The notes beneath the pieces were generated by a model. That model was not told the origin of the DNA and searched no databases. It was given only the letters and a program-made list of their open reading frames with translations. The position numbers were made by a program, and so were the translations under genes. A stretch of DNA of 64,000 nt from Paraburkholderia sp. C35 (lineage in GTDB: Bacteria; Pseudomonadota; Gammaproteobacteria; Burkholderiales; Burkholderiaceae), in contig NZ_QBUY01000030.1 of the NCBI RefSeq assembly GCF_003121405.1, forward strand, positions 18,314 to 82,313, read 5' to 3'. Below, one piece after another: positions 1 to 8,312 of the stretch. Position 1 is the stretch's first letter. Every line of letters begins with the position of its first letter.

Positions 1-599
1 TGCATCGATACCAGCACGTCGAGCGCGCTGGTCGGTTCGTCGGCAATCAGCAGGCGCGGCCCCGTCGATACCATCATCGCGATCATCACACGTTGCCCCA
101 TGCCGCCCGAGAGTTCATGCGGATAGGAATCCGCGACGCGCTCAGGATTGCGGATATGCACGGCCTCCAGCGCAGCGATGATCTTCTCGCGCATCGCTCG
201 GCGGCCAAGCTTCGGGTCGTGCAGCGCAAACGCTTCGCGCATCTGCTGTGCAACGGTCATCACGGGGTTCAGCGAATACTTGGGGTCTTGCAGAATCATG
301 CCCATCTGCTGACCGCACAGTTTGCGGCGTTTATCGGCGCGCATGCTCAGCAAATCGTTGCCGTCGAAGCGCATCGTCTTCGCGCGGCAATGCGCTGCAG
401 GCGGCAACAGCCCGAGCAGCGCGCGGCCCGTCAACGCTTTACCCGATCCCGATTCGCCGACAATGCCAAGCCGTTCGCCCTTGTTCAACGTAAGCGAAAG
501 CCCGCGCACGGCTTCGTTCATCGTGCCATCGTGGGTACGGAACGCAATGCGCAGATCGTCGATTTCGCACAGCGGCGCCGTCGTATCGTGCGTGCTCAT
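1..599 (-). CDS. ddpD: Dipeptide ABC transporter ATP-binding protein, DdpD/OppD type (C-terminus cut by window start)
   Basis: This is the first of the usual two ATPases of an Opp/Dpp-type importer. The 199 visible residues carry the Walker A loop (GESGSGKAL, near residue 50), the Q-loop region (MILQDPKYSLNP), the ABC signature LSGGMGQR and Walker B (LLIADEP). It starts one base after the stop of the permease gene, so the two are probably translationally coupled. One oddity is that the residue after the Walker A lysine is Ala, where Ser or Thr normally helps hold Mg2+. The remaining C-terminal part and the probable second ATPase lie outside the window. Confidence 0.9.
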   Translation of the reverse strand, partial: MSTHDTTAPLCEIDDLRIAFRTHDGTMNEAVRGLSLTLNKGERLGIVGESGSGKALTGRALLGLLPPAAHCRAKTMRFDGNDLLSMRADKRRKLCGQQMGMILQDPKYSLNPVMTVAQQMREAFALHDPKLGRRAMREKIIAALEAVHIRNPERVADSYPHELSGGMGQRVMIAMMVSTGPRLLIADEPTSALDVLVSM

Positions 600-600
600 G

Positions 601-1515
601 TCAATCTCCATGCCGCGGATCGAAAACGTCGCGCAGTCCGTCGCCGAGCAGATTGAACGCGAGACTTACGAGCAGAATCGCGATGCCCGGAATGGTGGCG
701 ACCCACCATGAGTCGAGCAGCACATTGCGGCCCGACGCCACCATGAAGCCCCATTCAGGGCTGGGCGGTTGCGCGCCAAGCCCGAGAAAGCCAAGACCCG
801 CGACAGTGAGGATGATGCCCGCCATATCGAGCGTTGCGCGCACGATCACAGACGACGAACACAGCGGCACGATATAGCGCAGCAGAATGCGCGCGTTCGA
901 AGCGCCTTGCAGGCGCGCGACGTGGATGAAGTCCGCCTGCACCAGCCGCAAGGTCTCGGCACGCGAGAGCCGCGCATACGCGGGCCAGGCGGTGATCGAA
1001 ATGGCGATCACCGCGTTGATCACGCCAGGACCGAGCGCGGCGGCGAAGGCCAGTGCGAGCACGATCTTGGGGAACGCGAGCGCGATGTCCGTCACACGCA
1101 TCAGCACGTTGTCGATCCAGCCGCCGAAGAAGCCCGCCGTGGTGCCGATCAACAATCCGATCGGCACGACGACCACCACGACCAGTATCGCAATCGATAA
1201 CGTGAGCCGCGAGCCGTAAATGATGCGCGAGAGAATATCGCGGCCCAGTTGGTCGGTGCCAAGCCAGTGCGACGCGGAACCCGGCGGAAACAGCCGGTCG
1301 GAGAGCACCTGACGCAACGGATCGTGCGGGGCAATCCACGGTCCGATGATCGCGACGATCACGAGCAGCACGAGAATCAGAAAGCCGAATACCGACAGCG
1401 GATTGCCCGTGAAGCGCCGCCAGCGCCGGTATGCAAGACCGCATGCCGCCTGTCGCCGCGAAGCGGGCGTGTCCGTCAACAGCCATTCCTTCCAGGTGGG
1501 ACGCGGCGCGTTCAT
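601..1515 (-). CDS. ddpC: Dipeptide ABC transporter permease, DdpC/DppC type
   Basis: Inner-membrane permease of the Opp/Dpp family. It has an N-terminal membrane segment after a RRFTGNPLSVFG-like start, the conserved APHDP periplasmic segment, and an EAA loop near the C-terminus (SRAETLRLVQADFIHVARLQGAS). The ATG at 1515 gives 304 aa, the usual length. A GTG at 1554 with a GGAG nine bases upstream would add 13 residues and cannot be excluded. It sits between ddpB and ddpD in the same orientation, so it is part of the operon. Confidence 0.92.
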   Translation of the reverse strand: MNAPRPTWKEWLLTDTPASRRQAACGLAYRRWRRFTGNPLSVFGFLILVLLVIVAIIGPWIAPHDPLRQVLSDRLFPPGSASHWLGTDQLGRDILSRIIYGSRLTLSIAILVVVVVVPIGLLIGTTAGFFGGWIDNVLMRVTDIALAFPKIVLALAFAAALGPGVINAVIAISITAWPAYARLSRAETLRLVQADFIHVARLQGASNARILLRYIVPLCSSSVIVRATLDMAGIILTVAGLGFLGLGAQPPSPEWGFMVASGRNVLLDSWWVATIPGIAILLVSLAFNLLGDGLRDVFDPRHGD

Positions 1516-1573
1516 CGGCCAGTCCTGCGTCGAAGGGTCAACAGGGTGTCGCACGTCGAAGGTCTCCGTTGCA

Positions 1574-2644
1574 TCAGCGGGCGCGCGGATCGAACACGCG
1601 ATAGAGTGCGTCGGTCAGCAGATTCAACGCGATGAATGTCATGCCGATCACGAGCGTGCTGCCGAGCACGGCATTCATGTCGGCGTTCAGCAATGCACCT
1701 GTCAGATACGAACCGATGCCGGGCCACGCAAAGACGATCTCCGTCAACACCGAGCCTTCGAGCAGGAAGCTGTACGACAGTGCGATCACCGTGAGCAGCG
1801 GCACGGCGATATTACCGAACGCATGCACCCACACCACGCGCCGCTCGGGCAGACCTTTGGCGCGTGCCGTGGTGATGTACTCCTGATTTAGCTGGTCGAG
1901 CATGAATGAGCGCGTCATCCGGCTCAGATACGCGACCGAGTAATAACCGAGTATCGCGGCGGGCAGTGCGATATGCGAAAACGCATTGAAGAACACATCC
2001 CATTCGCCCGCGATCAATGCGTCGATCAGCAGGCTGCCCGTTTTTGTGTCGACCATGCCGTCGAATACAGGATCGAGCCGTCCCGGTCCCGATACCCAAT
2101 GCAGCTTTGCATAGAACAGCAGCAAGCCCATCAGGCCAAGCCAGAACACCGGCACGGAACTGCCGATCAACCCGATGAAACGCGCGACGTGATCGATCCA
2201 GCGGTTATGTCGCACGGCAGCGATCACGCCGAGCGGCACACCCACCAGCACACCGATGATGGTCGACAGCGTGGCGAGTTCGAGTGTTGCGGGGAACACG
2301 CGCTTGATGTCGTCGATCACCGGATTGGCTGTGAGCAGCGACACGCCGAGATCGCCATGCAACACCGCACTCACATAGATAAAGAACTGCTCCGCAAGCG
2401 GCTTGTCGAGACCCAGCTGGATGCGCGCGGCTGCATAGGCACTCGCCGATGCGCGATCGCCGAGTATCGCGAGCACGGGATCGATGGGCACCTTGCGGCC
2501 GATCACGAAGGTCACGGCCAGCAGCCCCGTGAACGTGATCGCCAGCGTGAGCACCCAGCGCAGCACGCGCAGCGTCCAGCGCACGCTTGCGCTGTGCGCG
2601 GACGCTGCGCGCAGACGGTCGGTGGGAGTGAGCGGTGTCGACAT
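1574..2644 (-). CDS. ddpB: Dipeptide ABC transporter permease, DdpB/DppB type
   Basis: This 356-aa inner-membrane permease pairs with DdpC to form the channel. It shows an N-terminal transmembrane segment (about residues 27-48), five further hydrophobic segments, and the family EAA region (RSFMLDQLNQEYITTARAKGLPE). It has a roughly 60-residue periplasmic insertion (around WVSGPGRLDPVFDG), typical of DppB proteins. It starts 8 bases after the substrate-binding protein gene, inside the ddp operon. Confidence 0.92.
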   Translation of the reverse strand: MSTPLTPTDRLRAASAHSASVRWTLRVLRWVLTLAITFTGLLAVTFVIGRKVPIDPVLAILGDRASASAYAAARIQLGLDKPLAEQFFIYVSAVLHGDLGVSLLTANPVIDDIKRVFPATLELATLSTIIGVLVGVPLGVIAAVRHNRWIDHVARFIGLIGSSVPVFWLGLMGLLLFYAKLHWVSGPGRLDPVFDGMVDTKTGSLLIDALIAGEWDVFFNAFSHIALPAAILGYYSVAYLSRMTRSFMLDQLNQEYITTARAKGLPERRVVWVHAFGNIAVPLLTVIALSYSFLLEGSVLTEIVFAWPGIGSYLTGALLNADMNAVLGSTLVIGMTFIALNLLTDALYRVFDPRAR

Positions 2645-2652
2645 ACCGGCCG

Positions 2653-4260
2653 TTATTGCTTCTTCACGTGCTGATACGACACGAGATCATTGATCGGACC
2701 GACTTCGAGACCCGACACGCCCGGACGCATCGCGACTTGCGACACCTGCTGGAACATGATGACGAACGGCGACTTCGCGAGCATTTCCTTCTGCATCGTC
2801 TGATAGAGCTGCGCGCGTTTGGCCGGCGACGATTCGGCAAGTGCCGCATTGGTCTCTTTCGTCAGATCGGGAATGTCCCACGAATTACGCCACGCGAGCA
2901 TCTTGTACGCGGACTTGTCCGAGTTGTCGGGGTTCCACGCGTAGCCTTGCGCGTTGCTGTGCGGATCGATGTAATCCGCCGACCATTCACCGATATAGAT
3001 ATCGTGCTGGCGCGCGCGGTACTTCGCGAGCGTCTGCTTGTTATCGCCCGGAATGATCTCGACCTTGATACCGCCTTGTGCAAGATTGGCCTGTACGGCC
3101 TGTGCGATTTCGTTGTACGGGTACGCGCTACGCACATCCATTGTCACGTTGAAACCGTTCGGCAGGCCGGCTTTGGCGAGCAGTGCTTTCGCTTTCGCCA
3201 CGTCCTGGTGATACGGATTGGTGTTCAGCGCGCCGAGAAAGCCTTCAGGCAGGAACGTCTGGTGTACCTTGAAAGTACTCTTCGTCACGTTCTTCTGGAT
3301 GCCGTCGTAATCGATCAGCCATTTCATCGCTTCCTGCACTTCCGGCTTCGCGAGATTCGGGTTCTTCACGTTGAGGCCGAGATAGAGCAGCGTCGCTTGC
3401 GGCACGGACGTCACGCTGACCTTGTTGCCCTTCGTGAGCGCAGCGAGATCATCGGGGCTGAGATTGCGTGCGACATCGGCATCGCCGTTTTCGAGCAGCA
3501 GACGCTGGCTTGCAGCTTCAGGCACATGGCGCATCACGATGCGCTTCATGGCCAGCGGATTGCGATAGCCGTCGTACTTCTGCAGGATGATGCTGTCGTT
3601 AGCGGTCCACTTCACGAGCTTGTATGCACCCGAACCGGCTTCATTTGTGCGCAGCCATTCGTTGCCGAAATCATTGCCTTTCTGATGCGACATCAGCAGC
3701 GTCTTGTCGACCACGGAAGCGGGCCACGCGCCCAGTACGTTGAGCACGAAGGTCGGCGCGTACTTCTGGTCGGTCGTGATGCTCACGGTCGAATCGTCGA
3801 TCTTCTTGACGTTTTGCAGCGCATTGTCTTTAGTCAGACCGATGCCTTGCAGTACGGCAGCGGCGCCCTTGTCGAGCAGCACGCAGCGCTGAATCGACCA
3901 GGCGACGTCGTCTGCCGTGAGTGGATTGCCCGAATGGAACTTGAGGCCAGGGCGAATCTTGAACGTAAACGTGAGTCCGTCCGGGCTGACCGTCCACGAT
4001 TGCGCGACGTCGCCGTTGAATTTCGACGGGTCTTTCAGATCGACGCGCACGAGGCGATCGTAGGTATTGGCGACATACTCTTCGGGCACCAGCTCATACA
4101 CTTCGCCTGGATCGAGCGTCGAAAATTCGTCGAGCGTGGTGGCGATCACCAGCATATCTTTCGGCGTGGCGGCCAATGCAGTGCCTGTTGTCGTCATCGT
4201 AAGCGTCAGTGCCGAAACGACGGCCACTGCCGCTAGCGCATTGCGCAAAACCAGATTCAT
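2653..4260 (-). CDS. ddpA: Periplasmic dipeptide-binding protein of ABC transporter (SBP family 5)
   Basis: Solute receptor for the Ddp importer. The ATG at 4260 follows GGAG with a 6-base gap and opens a signal peptide (MNLVLRNALAAVAVV) ending near TALA. An upstream start at 4308 has no such support. The 535-aa length and the segments GLTFTFKIRPGLKFHSG and AYKLVKW are characteristic of family 5 binding proteins. The neighbouring dipeptidase DdpX suggests D-Ala-D-Ala as the ligand, although the family also binds other dipeptides and small peptides. Confidence 0.92.
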   Translation of the reverse strand: MNLVLRNALAAVAVVSALTLTMTTTGTALAATPKDMLVIATTLDEFSTLDPGEVYELVPEEYVANTYDRLVRVDLKDPSKFNGDVAQSWTVSPDGLTFTFKIRPGLKFHSGNPLTADDVAWSIQRCVLLDKGAAAVLQGIGLTKDNALQNVKKIDDSTVSITTDQKYAPTFVLNVLGAWPASVVDKTLLMSHQKGNDFGNEWLRTNEAGSGAYKLVKWTANDSIILQKYDGYRNPLAMKRIVMRHVPEAASQRLLLENGDADVARNLSPDDLAALTKGNKVSVTSVPQATLLYLGLNVKNPNLAKPEVQEAMKWLIDYDGIQKNVTKSTFKVHQTFLPEGFLGALNTNPYHQDVAKAKALLAKAGLPNGFNVTMDVRSAYPYNEIAQAVQANLAQGGIKVEIIPGDNKQTLAKYRARQHDIYIGEWSADYIDPHSNAQGYAWNPDNSDKSAYKMLAWRNSWDIPDLTKETNAALAESSPAKRAQLYQTMQKEMLAKSPFVIMFQQVSQVAMRPGVSGLEVGPINDLVSYQHVKKQ

Positions 4261-4312
4261 ACTCGCTCCGTATCGAGAGGGAACATGCGTGGAAAAGCTG
4301 CGAAACAAGGGA

Positions 4313-4879
4313 TTACATCAGCTTCAACGGGCCGCTGTCGTTGTTGTCGATGACAGGCAGAGCGCGCGAGCCGGGTATTTCGTAATGCCACCACTCACTG
4401 GCGATATGGGTGAAGCCGGACGCGTGCATGATGCCGAGCAGCAATAGCCGGTTGCGCTGCACGTGCTGCGGCAGGCCCTGATGGAAGTGCTCGGACTCTT
4501 TGACCATGGCGTCGAAGCCCGTGCCCATGTCGAGTTCATCACCGTTGCCGTCGATCAAGGTCAGATCGATCGCGGTGCCGCGGCTGTGATTCGAACCGCG
4601 CCCGAGTTCTGCAATAAACGTGGGGTCCGGCAGAAAGTCCCACAGTACTTTTTGCGCCTGCGGCGGACGATACGCATCGAAAATGCGCAGCGTCATGCCG
4701 ATACTGGCGGCAAGCTCGACGGCCTTGCGCAGGCCCGCTTCGGCTGGCGCGAGCAGCAGGCAGTGTGCTTCCTTGTAGATAGGCTTGCCGGTGAAATTGT
4801 TTGCGGTCGCGTAGGCGAGGTCGATCTCGACGCCATGCGTTTCCGTGGTGATGTGAATAAGTTGTGGGGTATCGGTCAT
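4313..4879 (-). CDS. ddpX: D-alanyl-D-alanine dipeptidase (VanX/DdpX family)
   Basis: Zinc dipeptidase that cleaves D-Ala-D-Ala to D-Ala. At 188 aa it matches DdpX length. The Zn and catalytic residues are visible: the SxHxxGxAxD motif (H98, D105), the ExWH motif (E162, H165) and the arginine of the AYRP motif (R71), which VanX needs for catalysis. No signal peptide is evident, so it acts in the cytosol on imported dipeptide. It lies between the RpiR regulator (5-base gap) and the ddp transporter genes, so uptake and hydrolysis are co-expressed. Confidence 0.95.
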   Translation of the reverse strand: MTDTPQLIHITTETHGVEIDLAYATANNFTGKPIYKEAHCLLLAPAEAGLRKAVELAASIGMTLRIFDAYRPPQAQKVLWDFLPDPTFIAELGRGSNHSRGTAIDLTLIDGNGDELDMGTGFDAMVKESEHFHQGLPQHVQRNRLLLLGIMHASGFTHIASEWWHYEIPGSRALPVIDNNDSGPLKLM

Positions 4880-4884
4880 GAGAA

Positions 4885-5763
4885 TCAGAGGTCGAATTGA
4901 TCGAGTTCGCGCTGCAACTCACGGTTGCGCGCGACACGTTCGTCGATTGACGGACCCAGCCGTTCGACAATCGACGTCAATAGCAGATTGAACAGGCACG
5001 TTAGCGGCGCGAGCGAGTCCCAGAACTGGCCGACATCCGTTTTCACCTGCATCAGATCGCACGAGAACTCGCGCGCCCACGGGCAATAGAGATCGGTGAC
5101 GAGCGCAAAGGGCAGGCTGCGCCGCGTCGCGGCTTCGCAATAGCGCCGCGCGATGCGCGAATAGGCGCGCGTGTCGGTGACGATCAGATACGGCGATGCA
5201 AACTCCGAATTCAGCGAGTCGACGTACGAGCCGGACATGCCATCGGAATAGAACACGCGAGGGCGCAGGTACTCCAGGTAACTATAGAACGCGTTGGAAA
5301 TGCCGCGTGTCGATTGAATGCCGAGAATGAAGACAGCATCTGCTTCGGCAATGCGCTGCGCGATGCGCGCAAAGGTCTCGCCTTGCGCCAGTTGATACAC
5401 ATAACGGATGGCATCGACTTCGAGATCGAGCGAACTCGCAACGGGCGGTTCGCAGACTTCAACATCATTGGCCGCGCCGTCCTCGCGCTCGCTGCGGTAC
5501 GCGTCGAGCCGGTCGGTGATGAACCACGGGCGCGATTGCGCGCCGCGCAGTTCGCGCTTCAGATCGTCGAGATTGCGATAGCCGACGCTGCGCAGAAAGC
5601 GCCCCACGGAAATACCGCTCGTGCCCGTCTGCTGGGCGATCTGGTCCGCCGTTTCCAGCCCGAGCCGCTCCAGGTTCGCCAGCATATAGCTGGCGATGCG
5701 CTTGGCCGTGGGCGTCAGCGTCGCAAAGCTTGCTTCGACTGTGTGGGCGAACGCGGTGGACAT
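4885..5763 (-). CDS. RpiR/MurR-family transcriptional regulator with SIS domain
   Basis: This 292-aa regulator has an N-terminal RpiR winged helix-turn-helix (about residues 1-80, with the recognition region TADQIAQQTGTSGISVGRF). Its C-terminal SIS sugar-phosphate-binding fold begins around DAVFILGIQSTRGISNAF. Family members sense phosphosugars, for example MurR and MurNAc-6-phosphate. As first gene of the ddpX-ddpABCD operon it probably regulates its own operon, which would tie D-Ala-D-Ala scavenging to a wall-derived sugar signal. The ligand is an inference. Confidence 0.9.
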   Translation of the reverse strand: MSTAFAHTVEASFATLTPTAKRIASYMLANLERLGLETADQIAQQTGTSGISVGRFLRSVGYRNLDDLKRELRGAQSRPWFITDRLDAYRSEREDGAANDVEVCEPPVASSLDLEVDAIRYVYQLAQGETFARIAQRIAEADAVFILGIQSTRGISNAFYSYLEYLRPRVFYSDGMSGSYVDSLNSEFASPYLIVTDTRAYSRIARRYCEAATRRSLPFALVTDLYCPWAREFSCDLMQVKTDVGQFWDSLAPLTCLFNLLLTSIVERLGPSIDERVARNRELQRELDQFDL

Positions 5764-6135
5764 CGAGTGTCGTTCCGAATCTTCTTCGTTAGTTATCTGT
5801 CATTGGCCGGCAACCTGATACGTATATGACAGGGACAATAAAGCAGGCGCTAACTTAATTTTTTTATCGGATCTGACAAATCCATAGTACTTAAGTGGAT
5901 GCCTACCCCTTGTCTGCCCGCTTTTTCGAATGGCGATAAGATCGCCTGCGCTGTAACCGGTCCGCGCGTGTGGGTCACCGCGCGGCCTTTCATTTAGACG
6001 GCATCGCCGTCCCGATTTCGCCTCTGGCAAGCGTGACCGCAACGGCTGATAGTTGTGGCCGCAATTGCTGGAAATCCCACAGTACGATCCGGTGGCACAG
6101 CCCCGGAGCTCCCTATCAGTGTTGGAGGGCTAGAC
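5764..6135. other. Divergent intergenic region between the ddp operon and katA
   Basis: This 372-bp gap holds the start regions of two divergent transcripts, and I see no gene in it. An inverted pair lies ahead of katA, CTGATAG at 6046-6052 and CTATCAG at 6113-6119. A second hairpin-forming pair, GGCGAT/ATCGCC, spans 5932-5946. Either could be a regulator site. I do not see a full OxyR tetra-repeat. Confidence 0.5.
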
Positions 6136-7572
6136 GTGAACAAGCTGACGACTGCTTTTGGCGCACCCGTTGTAGACAATCAGAACATCCAGACGGCAGG
6201 GCCGCGCGGTCCTGCGTTGCTGCAGGACGTATGGTTCCTCGAGAAGCTTGCGCACTTCGACCGCGAAGTGATTCCCGAGCGCCGCATGCACGCGAAAGGC
6301 TCGGGCGCCTTTGGCACGTTCACGGTGACACACGACATCACGAAGTACACGCGCGCGAAGATCTTTTCGGAGATCGGCAAGAAGACAGAACTGTTCGCGC
6401 GCTTTTCGACGGTGGCAGGCGAGCGCGGCGCCGCCGATGCCGAACGCGACATTCGCGGCTTTGCGGTCAAGTTCTACACGGACGAAGGCAATTGGGATCT
6501 GGTCGGCAACAACACGCCGGTGTTCTTCCTGCGCGATCCGCTTAAGTTTCCCGACCTGAATCACGCGATCAAACGCGATCCGCGTTCGGGCCTGCGCAGT
6601 GCCGAAAGCAACTGGGACTTCTGGACGCAATTGCCTGAAGCGCTGCATCAGGTGACGATCGTAATGAGCGATCGCGGCATTCCGAAGTCGTTCCGCCATA
6701 TGCATGGCTTTGGCAGCCACACTTTCAGCTTCATCAATGAAGACAAGGAACGCTTCTGGGTGAAGTTCCATCTGCATACTCAGCAGGGCATCGAGAACCT
6801 GAGCGATGCAGAAGCGACGGCGCTGGTCGGCGTGGACCGCGAAAGCTCGCATCGCGATCTGTACGAGGCGATCGAAGGCAAGGCGTTTCCGAAGTGGACC
6901 ATGTATGTGCAGATCATGCCTGAGGCGGACGCATCGAAGACGCCGTACAACCCGTTCGATCTGACCAAGGTATGGCCGAAGAAGGACTATCCGCTGATCG
7001 AAGTGGGCGTGATGGAATTGAACCGCAACGCGGATAACCATTTCGCCGACGTCGAGCAGGCTGCGTTCAATCCGGCGAATGTGGTGCCGGGTATCAGCTT
7101 CTCGCCGGACAAGATGCTGCAGGGCCGCCTGTTCTCGTATGGCGATGCGCAGCGCTATCGGCTTGGGGTGAATCACAGCCTGATTCCTGTGAATGCGCCG
7201 CGTTGCCCGGTGCACAGCTACCATCGCGACGGCTCGATGCGTGTCGACGGCAATATGGGTGGCGCGACGCCTTATAACCCGAATACGCGTGGTGAGTGGC
7301 TTGATCAGCCGGATTTCAGCGAGCCGCCGCTGTCGATTGAAGGCGCTGCGGATCATTGGAATCATCGCGTGGATGATGATTATTTTTCGCAGCCGGGCGC
7401 GTTGTTCAGGTTGATGTCGGCTGAGCAGAAGCAGACTTTGTTCGATAACACGGCTCGTGCGTTGGCCGGGGTGTCGGAGCCTGTCCGGAAGTTGCATGTC
7501 GAGCATTGCACTAAGGCTGATGCTGCTTATGGGCAAGGGGTTGCCGCGGCGCTTGAGGTGTTGAAGGGGTAG
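6136..7572 (+). CDS. katA: Monofunctional haem catalase
   Basis: Dismutates H2O2 to water and O2 in the cytosol. A GTG start at 6136 is chosen because GGAGGG lies 6 bases upstream and it gives 478 aa, the small-subunit catalase size. An in-frame ATG at 6055 would add an unusual 27 residues. Family marks are the distal His in RMHAKGSGAFG (H52), the catalytic Asn in GNWDLVGNNTPVFF (N125) and the proximal haem-ligand Tyr in RLFSYGDAQRYR (Y335). The last roughly 100 codons drift to T-ending codons next to the repeat element downstream. Confidence 0.96.
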   Translation: MNKLTTAFGAPVVDNQNIQTAGPRGPALLQDVWFLEKLAHFDREVIPERRMHAKGSGAFGTFTVTHDITKYTRAKIFSEIGKKTELFARFSTVAGERGAADAERDIRGFAVKFYTDEGNWDLVGNNTPVFFLRDPLKFPDLNHAIKRDPRSGLRSAESNWDFWTQLPEALHQVTIVMSDRGIPKSFRHMHGFGSHTFSFINEDKERFWVKFHLHTQQGIENLSDAEATALVGVDRESSHRDLYEAIEGKAFPKWTMYVQIMPEADASKTPYNPFDLTKVWPKKDYPLIEVGVMELNRNADNHFADVEQAAFNPANVVPGISFSPDKMLQGRLFSYGDAQRYRLGVNHSLIPVNAPRCPVHSYHRDGSMRVDGNMGGATPYNPNTRGEWLDQPDFSEPPLSIEGAADHWNHRVDDDYFSQPGALFRLMSAEQKQTLFDNTARALAGVSEPVRKLHVEHCTKADAAYGQGVAAALEVLKG

Positions 7573-7635
7573 GGTTGGTTTTGCCTGCCGGCGCTTGGTG
7601 TTTTTTTGTAGCGCTGGCGTCTGCGGTTTGCTTTT

Positions 7636-8302
7636 GTGCTGGCATCCGCGGTTTGTTAGTGGTTCTTCATGCGTCGCCCCTGTGCGGGGCAGCACCTACT
7701 TTTCTTTGCCGCGGCAAAGAAAAGTAGGCAAAAGAAAGCCGCTGAACACCACCCACTACGATCCTTGCCTGCGGGTCCCCCGCCGGTCCTATCCTTCACA
7801 CGGCATCACTCTGCTTGATGCCCGCTGCCAGCGCTCTTTAAAAGCGCATCACCCGCTTCAAACTCCCGCGTCTCAGCGAGCCTTACTAGTTTGGTCCAAG
7901 CCGCCCAGGTGGCAAACGGTGTGTCGGCCGTCGCACCTTATACGCACCACTCCGGACTGAAAAGCAAAGGCGGTGTGTCTTGTAGGATCGCCGACGCATA
8001 CGGCGCGACAGCCGACACACCGTTTGCCACCTGGGCTGCAGTGACGGGTCGCTGCCGCTAGCAGTACTACGGGTGATTGGAGTGGGTGAGGCGCTCATAA
8101 CGAGCGCTGGCAGCGGGCATTGAGAAGAACGATGCCGCGGACAGGACGGGGCCGTTGAGGGCCCGCAGGCAATAACTAGCATTAGCGGTGTTAGCCCGCT
8201 TTCTTTGCTTACTTTCTTTGCGGCGGCAAAGAAAGTAAGTGCCGCCCCGCACAGGGGCAACGCCTGAAGCACCACTAACAAACCGCGGATGCCAGCCAGC
8301 AC
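7636..8302. repeat. Long inverted intergenic repeat element with two roughly 300-bp arms
   Basis: The 740 bp between katA and the convergent LysR gene is almost wholly a palindromic element. The left arm begins GTGCTGGCATCCGCGG at 7636. The right arm, read on the minus strand from 8302, begins GTGCTGGCTGGCATCC and follows the same order of blocks. Each arm has its own hairpin: a perfect 34-bp palindrome at 7695-7728 (half-site CCTACTTTTCTTTGCCG) and a 13-bp stem at 8208-8239. Near the centre, the block around CCCAGGTGGCAAACGGTG (from about 7906) recurs inverted at about 8010-8036. Short frames inside it look spurious. Confidence 0.85.
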
Positions 8303-8312
8303 AAAAAAAACA

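Noticed and set aside
2635..4236. A 533-codon open frame antisense to the dipeptide-binding protein
   Set aside because: The sense strand encodes a clear family 5 binding protein with signal peptide, and the antisense product is Arg/His-rich without motifs.
6130..7695. A 521-codon open frame antisense to catalase
   Set aside because: It mirrors the codon pattern of katA, has no family features and runs into the repeat. It is a GC-rich shadow frame.
7886..8302. A 138-codon frame and shorter frames inside the repeat element
   Set aside because: They lie across palindromic arms, and similar frames recur in each arm because of the repeat, not because of coding.
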